Shown in pieces: positions 1 to 6,726 of a DNA stretch of 9,082 bases. Every line of letters starts with the position of its first letter. Position 1 is the stretch's first letter. This DNA comes from Limnohabitans sp. Its GTDB lineage: Bacteria; Pseudomonadota; Gammaproteobacteria; Burkholderiales; Burkholderiaceae_C. The notes under the pieces are model-generated. The model ran no database searches. It worked only from the letters and a program-made list of their open reading frames with translations, and had not been told where the DNA came from. The stretch lies in contig JANQXJ010000031.1 of NCBI GenBank assembly GCA_030729445.1, positions 1-9,082 of the forward strand, given 5' to 3'. The position numbers and the translations under genes were made by a program.

Positions 1-2
1 TG

Positions 3-818
3 TGCATCCAGATCAGCCACGCGGGCCGCAAGGCTTCGAGCGCAGCGCCTTGGGACGGCGGCATGCTGATCACCCCCGAAAACGGTGGATGGCAGACCGT
101 GGCCCCCAGCGCACTGCCCCACTTGCCCCAAGAAGCTGCACCCACCGAGCTGAGCCTGGCCGACATCGCGCAAATCAAGGCCGATTTTGTGAACACCGCC
201 CGGCGCAGCCACGAACTGGGCATCGAGGCGGTGGAGCTGCACGCCGCGCACGGCTATTTGCTGCACCAGTTTTTGTCGCCCATTTCTAACCAGCGCACCG
301 ACCAATACGGCGGTTCGTTTGAAAACCGCATTCGCTTTCCGCTGGAAGTCTTCAAGGCTGTGCGCGAAGCCTTTGGCGGCACGCTGGGCATGCGCATCTC
401 GGGCACCGACTGGGTCGATGGCGGCTGGACGGTCGAAGAAACCGCCGCTTTGTCGGTCCAGCTCAAACAAGCCGGGGCGCAGTTTGTGCACATCTCCTCG
501 GGCGGCGTTTCGCCCTTGCAAAAAATCGCCTTGGGGCCAGAGTACCAAGTGCACTTGGCCAAAGCGGTCAAAGACGCATCGGCCCTGACCACCATCGCTG
601 TGGGCCTGATCACCGAGCCTGCTCAGGCCGAAGCCGTGCTGCAGCGGGGAGACGCGGATTTGGTGGCCTTGGCCCGCAGCTTTTTGTACAAGCCGCGTTG
701 GGGCTGGGAAGCGGCCGTGGCCTTGGGTGGCACAGTCGACTCACAACACCAGTACTGGCGCAGCCTGCCGCGCGAAGCCAAAAACATTTTCAACGATGCC
801 AAGATTGGCATGCGCTGA
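3..818 (+). CDS. NADH:flavin oxidoreductase / Old Yellow Enzyme family (YqjM/XenA type), 5'-truncated by the window edge
   Basis: FMN-dependent ene-reductase that uses NAD(P)H to reduce activated C=C bonds; cytoplasmic. The frame is open from base 3 to the TGA at 816-818, giving 271 codons. The family is usually about 360 residues, so roughly 95 N-terminal residues lie off the left edge. The first residues in the window read CIQISHAGRKAS and then PWDGG, which is the HAGRK-type segment of the YqjM class. About 60 residues on comes ELHAAHGYLLHQFLSP, followed by the R-x-D-x-YGGS-x-ENR signature of the TIM-barrel flavin site. Later segments (RISGTDW, SSGGVSP, VGLI) are the usual phosphate- and FMN-binding strands. 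The ATG at 63 is internal and not the start. The next gene is convergent. The physiological substrate cannot be read from sequence; a detoxification or xenobiotic reductase role is typical of the family. Confidence 0.93.
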   Translation, partial: CIQISHAGRKASSAAPWDGGMLITPENGGWQTVAPSALPHLPQEAAPTELSLADIAQIKADFVNTARRSHELGIEAVELHAAHGYLLHQFLSPISNQRTDQYGGSFENRIRFPLEVFKAVREAFGGTLGMRISGTDWVDGGWTVEETAALSVQLKQAGAQFVHISSGGVSPLQKIALGPEYQVHLAKAVKDASALTTIAVGLITEPAQAEAVLQRGDADLVALARSFLYKPRWGWEAAVALGGTVDSQHQYWRSLPREAKNIFNDAKIGMR

Positions 819-842
819 TTCACCAAGACACCACACGATCAA

Positions 843-870
843 AAACATGCGGGCCTTGGGCCCGCGTTGT
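843..870 (-). terminator. Intrinsic terminator hairpin shared by two convergent genes
   Basis: A perfect 7-bp stem, GCGGGCC (849-855) and GGCCCGC (859-865) with a TTG loop, sits in the 54-base gap between the convergent oxidoreductase and sodium channel genes. Read on the - strand, the hairpin is followed by ATGTTTTTG (revcomp of 840-848), a T-rich tail that suits the channel gene. Read on the + strand the tail is GTTGTCTT, weaker, so it may also end the oxidoreductase transcript. Assigned mainly to the - strand because of the better T run. Confidence 0.7.
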
Positions 871-872
871 CT

Positions 873-1751
873 TCATGCTTTGGGCGGCAAGCCTTGTGCG
901 GCCCCCAGCTGCGAAGTCAGCATGGTTTTGATTTCGCGCAACTCCTCACGCAAGTTTTTCACCTCTTGGTGCAACGCTTGCTCCGCCGACTTTTCCACCT
1001 GCGCCACGCTCTCAAGTGTCCTTTGGTGCTCGCTTTCCTGGAACGTCTGCATCGCATTGACGATGATCGCGATGAACAGATTGAGCATCGTGAAAGTCGC
1101 AAACAAAATGAAAACAATGAAGAAAGCCCAAGCCCATGGAACTTGCTCCATCACGGGTCTGGCAATGCCCATGGACCAGCTCTCGAGGGTCATCACCTGG
1201 AACAGGGTGTAAAGCGACCGGCCCAAATGACCGAACCAGTCGGGAAAGAGGACCCCAAACAGATGGGTTGCAATCACACCAAACACATAAAAAACCAGCA
1301 GCAAGACCAAGGCAATTGACGACAAACCAGGAATGGCACTGAGCAGCGCCCCAACTACCCGACGCATGGAGGGAACAATGGTCAACATGCGCAACACGCG
1401 CAAGACCCGAAGCGCCCGCAAAACCGCCAAAGGCCCCGTGGCAGGGACCAGCGCAATGGCCACCACAGAGAAATCAAACACGCTCCATGGGTCACGCCAA
1501 AACGCCAGGCGGTGCACGAACAAACGCAAGGACAACTCGGCGACAAAGACCGCCAAAATGATTTGGTCAATGAGCAAAATCCAGCGGCCCGCCGCCTGCA
1601 TGACCGAAGTCGAGGTTTCCAAGCCCAGAATCACGGCGTTGATGACAATGAGCGCAAGGATGGTGCGCTGGAAAATAGGCGTGTCGAGCCAAGCTTGGGC
1701 TGCTTGACGCCAAGAGCGGGAAGAAATATTGGGGGTTGCGGCGGTATACAT
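873..1751 (-). CDS. Voltage-gated sodium channel, bacterial BacNav/NaChBac family ion transporter
   Basis: Inner-membrane six-segment cation channel (292 aa) expected to form a homotetramer. Segments by eye: S1 about 28-48, S2 58-79 with the gating-charge partner E72, S3 88-105 with D93, S4 108-124, S5 143-166, pore helix 178-188, S6 205-238. S4 carries four arginines three residues apart (R112, R115, R118, R121), the normal voltage sensor. The selectivity filter is TLESWSM at 188-194, identical to that of characterised sodium-selective BacNav channels such as NavAb. S6 has the MLNLFIAIIV motif. After a polar neck (239-258) the C terminus has a heptad-like helix with V264, L267, L271, I274 and L278 at 3-4 spacing, matching the tetrameric coiled coil of this family. 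No clear Shine-Dalgarno precedes the ATG at 1751. The gene appears monocistronic and ends at a hairpin terminator. Likely roles in known relatives are pH or sodium homeostasis and motility; that is inference here. Confidence 0.95.
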   Translation of the reverse strand: MYTAATPNISSRSWRQAAQAWLDTPIFQRTILALIVINAVILGLETSTSVMQAAGRWILLIDQIILAVFVAELSLRLFVHRLAFWRDPWSVFDFSVVAIALVPATGPLAVLRALRVLRVLRMLTIVPSMRRVVGALLSAIPGLSSIALVLLLVFYVFGVIATHLFGVLFPDWFGHLGRSLYTLFQVMTLESWSMGIARPVMEQVPWAWAFFIVFILFATFTMLNLFIAIIVNAMQTFQESEHQRTLESVAQVEKSAEQALHQEVKNLREELREIKTMLTSQLGAAQGLPPKA

Positions 1752-1846
1752 GGAAGCAAAACAATGAGATCGGCCAACGCCAACAAGCGCGGGGCCTGCA
1801 TTGTCTCAGTCTGCATGTTGCAAGTCGCAAGCTGGCCGCCAAGAAA

Positions 1847-1865
1847 CCCCATGGGGTTGCCCCAT
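1847..1865 (-). terminator. Possible weak terminator downstream of the alpha/beta hydrolase
   Basis: ATGGGG (1851-1856) and CCCCAT (1860-1865) form a 6-bp stem with a 3-base loop about 75 bases past the hydrolase stop. Read on the - strand it is preceded by AAA and followed by GGGGTTTCTT, so the T tract is poor and starts late. A competing CCCCATGGGG palindrome overlaps it at 1847-1856. The remainder of the 187-base gap between the channel start and the hydrolase stop shows no coding signal or convincing promoter. Confidence 0.3.
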
Positions 1866-1938
1866 TTTGATCGGCCATCTCCACAACCCTTAGGCCAGAC
1901 CCAAAGGGCAACACAGCCCCTGGGTGAGGCTGGGCAGA

Positions 1939-2811
1939 TCAGGGCCGCTGATGCACCAAAGCCTGCGCCAGCGAATGCAAGCGACTGCCCGGCCGCGTCA
2001 AGTCAGTCACGATGCTGAAATGGTTCAGGCCCGCCAGGTCTTCGCAGACGGGCACGGTTTTTGGGCCCCAGGCTTGGTGGATCAATCGGTTGTGGCGCAA
2101 GAATTCGGGGCTTTCGTCCCCCCCGGCCACGGTGTACAGCACGCCTTGGCGCGGGCGCTGCCATTTGGCCGGGCTGCACATGCGCACCTGCGCGGGGGTG
2201 AGGCGCAAGTCGGCTTGCACAAACGGTGTTTTGCGAACGGGCTCCAGGTCAAACAGGCCCGAGATGGACAGTGCTTTGCGCACCAAGCCAGCGGGCAAAT
2301 CGCGGCCCCATTTTTTCCAATCGCAGCCCAGCAACATGGCCGCCAGATGTCCACCCGCCGAGTGGCCGATGACGGTGATGTTGCCCCGGTCACCACCGTG
2401 TTCGGCAATGTTCCGCCCCACCCATGCGGTGGCCTTGGCCATTTGCAAGGCGATGTCGGGGATGGTGACGGCTTGCTCGGGCGTGCCGGGGCACAAAGCG
2501 TAATTGACCACCACCACGCAGGCGCCCATGTCGCGCAAGGCTGGGGCCACAAAGGAGTGGTCTGATTTGTCCAAACTGCGCCAGTAGCCACCGTGGATGA
2601 AGATCACCACGGGCGCCTTCGGCTGCGCAGCCGGGAAAATGTCGAGGGTTTCACCCGGACCATCGCCATAGGGCAAGTCCAGATGGCCTTCCAAACGCTC
2701 GCGAGCTTGAGAAGATGCCTTTTGCCAATGGGCGAAATGGTCCGCAAAGTCGGGCACCAAGGCCCGGTTGTTGTACATGCGGTCGTGCCAGGCGGCGTCT
2801 TTAATAGGCAT
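1939..2811 (-). CDS. Alpha/beta hydrolase, arylformamidase-like / HSL-type esterase
   Basis: Cytoplasmic serine hydrolase (290 aa from the chosen start) of unknown substrate. The oxyanion-hole motif HGGYW is at 73-77, the nucleophile elbow GHSAG at 149-153 (Ser151), the probable acid in GGDES at Asp232, and the catalytic His in LNHFSIV at His264, so the triad is complete. HGGYW and the overall layout resemble eukaryotic-type kynurenine formamidase and related carboxylesterases rather than bacterial metal-dependent KynB. No signal peptide is visible. The ATG at 2811 is chosen because a GGAG (2818-2821) lies 6 bases upstream and because the conserved part (W-x-D-R-x-YNNR) begins shortly after it. 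An in-frame ATG at 2835, immediately preceded by a stop codon and with a close AGGA, would add 8 residues and cannot be excluded. The gene begins 52 bases after the TonB receptor stop on the same strand, which suggests one operon. Confidence 0.9.
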   Translation of the reverse strand: MPIKDAAWHDRMYNNRALVPDFADHFAHWQKASSQARERLEGHLDLPYGDGPGETLDIFPAAQPKAPVVIFIHGGYWRSLDKSDHSFVAPALRDMGACVVVVNYALCPGTPEQAVTIPDIALQMAKATAWVGRNIAEHGGDRGNITVIGHSAGGHLAAMLLGCDWKKWGRDLPAGLVRKALSISGLFDLEPVRKTPFVQADLRLTPAQVRMCSPAKWQRPRQGVLYTVAGGDESPEFLRHNRLIHQAWGPKTVPVCEDLAGLNHFSIVTDLTRPGSRLHSLAQALVHQRP

Positions 2812-2821
2812 CTGTATCTCC
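2812..2821 (-). promoter_or_regulatory. Ribosome binding site deciding the hydrolase start
   Basis: The - strand reads GGAG, then ATACAG, then ATG, an ideal 6-base spacing for the ATG at 2811. The upstream ATG at 2835 has AGGA only 4 bases away, a tighter than usual spacing. The sequence therefore favours 2811 but does not prove it. Confidence 0.5.
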
Positions 2822-2863
2822 GATCTTGTCTGCATTTAGTCCTGCATCTTGGCACAAGAATGC

Positions 2864-5065
2864 TTAGATTTTCATCTCCAAACGCAGTTGTACGTTCCGC
2901 CAGCCAGGTGAGGAATAGCGGGAGGTTTCGCTCACGCCATTGCCGCTGTAAATGGACGAAGTCAAGTAATCGCGAGGGATGAGGTTGCTCACCGTCAGCC
3001 GCAGTGCAGTGGCCGCAGAAAAGCGCCATTGACCGTACACGTCGAGCACGCGTTTGGTGCCCTGATAGGCCCACTGCTGCTCGCTGCGGCGGGTGTCGTA
3101 GTCGGGGTTCCAGTTGACGTTACCACCCACCGTCAGCGGGATGCTGCGCACGCGGTAGTCAGCACCCAAGTTGGCCGTCATGCCCGGTTGCTGGTCCAGC
3201 CGATTGTCGGGGCCGGGCACTTGCTTGACCCGGGAGCTGAACAGGCTCAGATTGCTGCGGATGTCCACAGGCCAGGCGCCAGTGCGCACTTGGTCCAGAC
3301 GGAACTTGGCTTCGAGCTCGATGCCCTGCGTGGTGGCATCGCCCAAGTTGGTGGGCGATGACACCCAGCGGTCTTGGCCAGGCGCCCAAGAGGGACTGTT
3401 TTGCTGGGCCACGGAATAGCGGATCAGATCGCTGATCTGGCGGTGAAAGACGTTGGCGCTGAGCACGCCGCCGCCGGGGAGGTAGCGCTCAAAGGCCACA
3501 TCAATGCCGGTGGCCATTTCAGGCTTCAAGTCGGGGTTGCCCACGCGGTCGGGGCGGGTGGGGCTGTTGGCCTCGCGCGAGGGCACGGGCCGGGCCACCA
3601 AGTTGTAGAGCGTGGGCGTTTTGTAGCTGCGTGTCAGGCTCATGCGGATCTGATCGCGCTTGGCCGGGTCGGGCTTCCACAGCGCGTGCAGCAAAGGCGT
3701 CCAGACTGAGCTGGTGTTGGACTTGAGCCCTTGCTCGTCGCTGCCTTCGGTCAGGATGGATTCGTAGCGCAAGCCAGCATAGGCCGACCAGTTGGCGTTG
3801 ATCTTGAACTCGTCTTGTGTGTAAGCGGCCCAACGCAAGGTGCGAGCGCGGATGTCGCCACCGTCCTCGTCCACTGCGGCGTTGGCCTCTTCCACACGGC
3901 GCACGCCTTCGAGCTCCAGGCCGCTGACGATCTGGTGCCCGTTGTCCATGGCACGGGTCCATTTGCCGTTCAGGCTGCCCGAGCGGTCGACAAAGTTTTG
4001 TGTTTCAAAGCTGTTGAACAACAGCACATCGGCCGCACCCGTCTGATCAAGGCGAAAGTCGTACCTGGACTGGCCCAGGCCAAAACGCACTTCCAGTCGG
4101 TCATCGGCCGAGAGGCGCTGGGCCCATTGGCCGTTCAATCGGGCCATGGCAAAAATGCTTTGGTTCAGCGTCTGGGCACTGTCGGTGCGCAAGCCGCCCT
4201 CGGTTTCGCGCATCTGCACTTGGCCAGGACTGGCGTAATCGGAATAGACCACAAAGGGGGTGAGCGTGAGGGTGCGGCCCTGCTCGCCTTTCCACTGCAA
4301 GCGGGCATTGCCGTGCATGGCTTTGCGGTGGCCCAGAGATTCATTGGCGCGGATACGGTCCACGCCCGGATCTGAACTGATGACCGATGTACTTTCGTCT
4401 GGCCGGTACTGGTCCATCAAGGACAGGGTCACAGTACCGCTCAGTGCTTGGGTCTTGAGGTTGTGCACCCAGCTGAGCATGGTCGAACCCTCGCCGTGCT
4501 CTTGGCTGCGGGTGATTTTGAGGTCATCGGGGTTGGCTTTTTGACCTTCGCGCAGGATGATGTTGATGGTACCTGCGATGGCCCGAGCCCCAGTCTCGGC
4601 CGTGGGGGCTCGCAAAATCTCGATTTTTTCGACCTGCTCGGGGGTGAGTGAGTCGATGGAAAAACCTGGCGGCACGCGTTCACCGTCGAGCAAGATCTGG
4701 GTGTAACCACCACCCAGGCCTCGCATCCGAATGGCACCGCCTCGGCCAGGTGCACCCTGCACCGTGACACCCGGCAAGCGCTTGAGCACCTCGCCCAAAG
4801 TGGAGTCGCCTTGTTTTTCGATCTCTTCACGGCCAATGACGATTTTGGAGGCCGAAGACTCACGGCGCACCTCGGTGTCGTTGTTGCGGTTGCTGCGGAT
4901 CTCGACTTGGCCCAGATCGGCTGTTGTGGGTGCAGAGGCGCTGGGGGCTGCGCTAGCAGGGCTTTGTGCAGAAGCCCCTTCAGACAGTCCAAACAGGACA
5001 AAGCCCGCGAGCAGCAGGCTGTGGGTCAGGGGGTGGAGGGTGAGTTGGGAGTGGTTTGAACGCAT
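2864..5065 (-). CDS. TonB-dependent outer-membrane receptor
   Basis: Outer-membrane 22-strand barrel with plug that imports a scarce ligand using the TonB-ExbB-ExbD proton-motive system. From the ATG at 5065 it is 733 aa. A signal peptide spans residues 1-33 (hydrophobic LLLAGFVLFGL core, likely cleavage GASA|QS). A Pro/Ala-rich linker and a possible TonB box (LGQVEI, about 51-56) follow. The plug domain is at about 70-170, with ASKIVIGREEIEK, LGEVLKRLPGVTVQG, IRMRGLGGGYTQILLDGERV, EKIEILRAP and the closing GTINIILRE. The barrel follows, with late segments resembling the FepA/ligand-gated channel class (TRSYKTPTLYNL, then NPDLKPE). No N-terminal STN signalling domain is present. The open frame extends to a GTG at 5092, but neither start has a good Shine-Dalgarno; the ATG gives the more normal signal peptide. 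The C-terminal residue is Ile rather than the usual Phe/Trp. The ligand is unknown; iron-siderophore is only the default guess. Confidence 0.93.
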   Translation of the reverse strand: MRSNHSQLTLHPLTHSLLLAGFVLFGLSEGASAQSPASAAPSASAPTTADLGQVEIRSNRNNDTEVRRESSASKIVIGREEIEKQGDSTLGEVLKRLPGVTVQGAPGRGGAIRMRGLGGGYTQILLDGERVPPGFSIDSLTPEQVEKIEILRAPTAETGARAIAGTINIILREGQKANPDDLKITRSQEHGEGSTMLSWVHNLKTQALSGTVTLSLMDQYRPDESTSVISSDPGVDRIRANESLGHRKAMHGNARLQWKGEQGRTLTLTPFVVYSDYASPGQVQMRETEGGLRTDSAQTLNQSIFAMARLNGQWAQRLSADDRLEVRFGLGQSRYDFRLDQTGAADVLLFNSFETQNFVDRSGSLNGKWTRAMDNGHQIVSGLELEGVRRVEEANAAVDEDGGDIRARTLRWAAYTQDEFKINANWSAYAGLRYESILTEGSDEQGLKSNTSSVWTPLLHALWKPDPAKRDQIRMSLTRSYKTPTLYNLVARPVPSREANSPTRPDRVGNPDLKPEMATGIDVAFERYLPGGGVLSANVFHRQISDLIRYSVAQQNSPSWAPGQDRWVSSPTNLGDATTQGIELEAKFRLDQVRTGAWPVDIRSNLSLFSSRVKQVPGPDNRLDQQPGMTANLGADYRVRSIPLTVGGNVNWNPDYDTRRSEQQWAYQGTKRVLDVYGQWRFSAATALRLTVSNLIPRDYLTSSIYSGNGVSETSRYSSPGWRNVQLRLEMKI

Positions 5066-5104
5066 CAACACATTTTGACAGCGCACGGCCACAAACGTGT
5101 GAAG

Positions 5105-5129
5105 CGGCTGTAAAAGCCGGGCTCAGCCC
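5105..5129 (-). repeat. Short hairpins in the receptor leader
   Basis: Two small inverted repeats sit between the helicase stop and the receptor start: CGGCT (5105-5109) with AGCCG (5115-5119), and GGGC (5119-5122) with GCCC (5126-5129). Read on the - strand, the first could form a hairpin in the receptor mRNA leader about 40-54 bases before the ATG at 5065. It is followed there by CTTCAC rather than a T run, so it is not a convincing terminator for the helicase. Its role is unknown. Confidence 0.3.
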
Positions 5130-5138
5130 AAGGACCTC

Positions 5139-5165
5139 ATTCAGGTCAATCGGGCGAACCTGAAT
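5139..5165. promoter_or_regulatory. 8-bp inverted repeat, possible operator for the TonB receptor
   Basis: ATTCAGGT (5139-5146) and ACCTGAAT (5158-5165) form a perfect 8-bp inverted repeat separated by 11 bases, about 75-100 bases upstream of the receptor start. A third related half-site, ACCTCA (5134-5139), also pairs with AGGT as GACCT/AGGTC (5133-5137 and 5143-5147). Eleven bases between half-sites gives centre-to-centre spacing near two helical turns, suiting a dimeric regulator. It lies just past the helicase stop and lacks a T run, so it is a poor terminator. It does not resemble a Fur box. Confidence 0.4.
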
Positions 5166-5172
5166 GTGAACT

Positions 5173-6624
5173 TCACTCTTCGGATTTGAACAAAGCCGCC
5201 ACTTTGCGCTTGGGCTTGATGTTGGCCGAAATGGACGAGCGTGGTGCTTTGGGCACGGCGTCCCAGCTGGGCGAAACGTCGGCAGAGGGTGCCTCGTAAG
5301 GCTTGCTGAAGAAGGGGTCGCGGTTCACGGGTGCGGGTCGGAAGCCACCCCGGCGATCGCGCGGCGCGTCCAAAGCGTCACGCGGGTCAAATTCTTCGCG
5401 GCGACGGCCTTCAGAGGAACGGGCACGCGGGCGATCTTCGGCGCGGGCGCCCCACTTTTCGGGCGCGGGGCCAGCGGGTGCGGTGTCCAGCTGCAGGGTT
5501 TCGACCTCCAGCTTTTTCTTGATCAGCTTTTCAATGTCGCCCACCAAGCGGTTGTCTGAGGGGCTGACCAAGGTCACGGCCAAACCCGATGCTCCGGCGC
5601 GGCCCGTGCGACCGATGCGGTGCACATAGTCTTCGGCGTTGAAGGGCACATCGAAGTTGAACACGGCTGGCACATCCTTGATGTCCAGACCACGGGCAGC
5701 CACGTCGGTACAAACCAACAAATCGACTTCGCCCTTTTTGAAAGCTTCCAGCGCTTTCAAGCGCTCGTCTTGGCTCTTGTCGCCGTGCAAGGCAGCGGTG
5801 CGCAAACCTTCGCGCTCCAAAGAGCGGGCCAGACGGCCGCAGCCGAGCTTGCTGTTCACAAAGATGAAGGCCTGCTTGATGCCCCGGTCGTCCAAGACCT
5901 TGCGGATCACGCGGCGCTTGTCGTCGTCTTGCGCGGCATAAAAACGCTGCTCCACCGTGGAAGCTGTCTCGTTGGGACGCGCCACTTCGATGGTGATGGG
6001 GTTTTGCAGGTAGCTGCTCGCCAGGCGCTTGATTTCGGGCGAGAAGGTGGCCGAGAACAGCAGCGTGGTGCGCTGCTTGGGCAAAAAGCTCAGGATGCGC
6101 TGCAGATCGGGCAAAAAGCCGATGTCGAGCATGCGGTCGGCTTCGTCCAGAACCACATACTCCACTTGATTCAAGACCGCGTTTTTGGCTTCGATGTGGT
6201 CGAGCAGGCGGCCCGGCGTGGCCACCAGCACCTCAACACCTTTTTTCAGTTCCAGCGTCTGGGGCTTCATGTCCATGCCACCAAACACCACCGCGCTGCG
6301 CAGCTGGGTGTACTTGGCGTACATCTTGATTTGCTGGGCGACCTGGTCAGCCAACTCGCGTGTGGGCAACAACACCAAAGCACGCACCGGGTGCCGTGCG
6401 GGTGAGGTGGAGGGGTTTTCGTGCTTGAGCAGGCGCTGCAGCAAAGGCAGAGAGAAAGCCGCCGTTTTACCCGTGCCGGTTTGGGCTGCGCCCATCACGT
6501 CCTGGCCCGTCAACACCACCGGAATGGCTTGGGCCTGGATAGGGGTCATGGATTCGTAGCCCATTTCGGCCACGGCTCGTGCCAGCGTGGGCGCCAGCGA
6601 TAAATTGGAAAAAGAGTCGGTCAT
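5173..6624 (-). CDS. rhlE: DEAD-box ATP-dependent RNA helicase, RhlE type
   Basis: Cytoplasmic ATP-dependent RNA unwinding enzyme involved in ribosome assembly, RNA decay and cold adaptation in related bacteria. From the ATG at 6624 it is 483 aa with all DEAD-box motifs: Q motif around GYESMTPIQ (22-30), Walker A AQTGTGKT (47-54), PTREL (87-91), TPGR (136-139), DEAD (160-163), SAT (191-193), ARGLD (310-314) and HRIGRTGR (335-342). After the RecA-like core (to about 370) comes a low-complexity tail rich in Arg, Asp and Pro (GARAEDRPRARSS, DRRGGFRP), ending in a basic PKRKVAALF segment, typical of RhlE proteins and likely RNA-binding. The open frame extends to a TTG at 6684, but those 20 extra residues are not helicase-like and lie across the promoter, so the ATG is preferred. 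The Shine-Dalgarno is weak (GCGGG). Confidence 0.94.
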   Translation of the reverse strand: MTDSFSNLSLAPTLARAVAEMGYESMTPIQAQAIPVVLTGQDVMGAAQTGTGKTAAFSLPLLQRLLKHENPSTSPARHPVRALVLLPTRELADQVAQQIKMYAKYTQLRSAVVFGGMDMKPQTLELKKGVEVLVATPGRLLDHIEAKNAVLNQVEYVVLDEADRMLDIGFLPDLQRILSFLPKQRTTLLFSATFSPEIKRLASSYLQNPITIEVARPNETASTVEQRFYAAQDDDKRRVIRKVLDDRGIKQAFIFVNSKLGCGRLARSLEREGLRTAALHGDKSQDERLKALEAFKKGEVDLLVCTDVAARGLDIKDVPAVFNFDVPFNAEDYVHRIGRTGRAGASGLAVTLVSPSDNRLVGDIEKLIKKKLEVETLQLDTAPAGPAPEKWGARAEDRPRARSSEGRRREEFDPRDALDAPRDRRGGFRPAPVNRDPFFSKPYEAPSADVSPSWDAVPKAPRSSISANIKPKRKVAALFKSEE

Positions 6625-6633
6625 TAACCCGCT

Positions 6634-6662
6634 ATTGTCGCATTTTGAACTGCCATTGCCAA
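6634..6662 (-). promoter_or_regulatory. Sigma70-type promoter of the DEAD-box helicase gene
   Basis: On the - strand TTGGCA (revcomp of 6657-6662) is followed by exactly 17 bases and then GACAAT (revcomp of 6634-6639). The -35 matches consensus at 5 of 6 and the -10 at 4 of 6. The -10 ends only 9 bases before the ATG at 6624, so transcription would begin within a few bases of the start codon, giving a leaderless or near-leaderless mRNA. Predicted by eye. Confidence 0.55.
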
Positions 6663-6671
6663 AAATGGCAG
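6650..6671. repeat. Inverted repeat overlapping the helicase -35 element
   Basis: CTGCCATT (6650-6657) and AATGGCAG (6664-6671) form a perfect 8-bp inverted repeat with a 6-base centre that covers the proposed -35 hexamer. There is no T run on either side, so it fits an operator better than a terminator. The protein that might bind it is unknown. Confidence 0.4.
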
Positions 6672-6726
6672 CTGAGACCCGCAACCCGAGCCCTCACGGG
6701 GGAGCGATCCGCCCCGGATGCGGCCG

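Noticed and set aside
1752..1830. Promoter for the sodium channel (TTGCGA with GACAAT on the - strand)
   Set aside because: The spacing comes to 19 bases with imperfect hexamers, too weak to annotate.
2812..2863. Possible promoter or terminator between receptor and hydrolase
   Set aside because: No hairpin with T run and no paired -35/-10 could be seen in the 52 bases; co-transcription is the simpler reading.
3731..4375. 214-codon open frame on the + strand opposite the TonB receptor
   Set aside because: Shadow of the receptor gene; no motif, no ribosome site, and the opposite strand encodes a clear plug and barrel.
5066..5172. Possible cobalamin or other riboswitch before the TonB receptor
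   Set aside because: The gap is only about 107 bases, too short for a cobalamin riboswitch, and no B12-box-like core is visible; only small local hairpins are seen.
5620..6405. 261-codon open frame on the + strand opposite the RNA helicase
   Set aside because: Antisense shadow of a conserved gene in high-GC DNA; the translation is low-complexity His/Gln/Val-rich with no recognisable motif, and every DEAD-box motif lies on the other strand.
6625..6684. Upstream TTG start extending the helicase by 20 residues
   Set aside because: The extension is not helicase-like and runs through the proposed promoter; the ATG at 6624 is followed directly by a typical RhlE N terminus.
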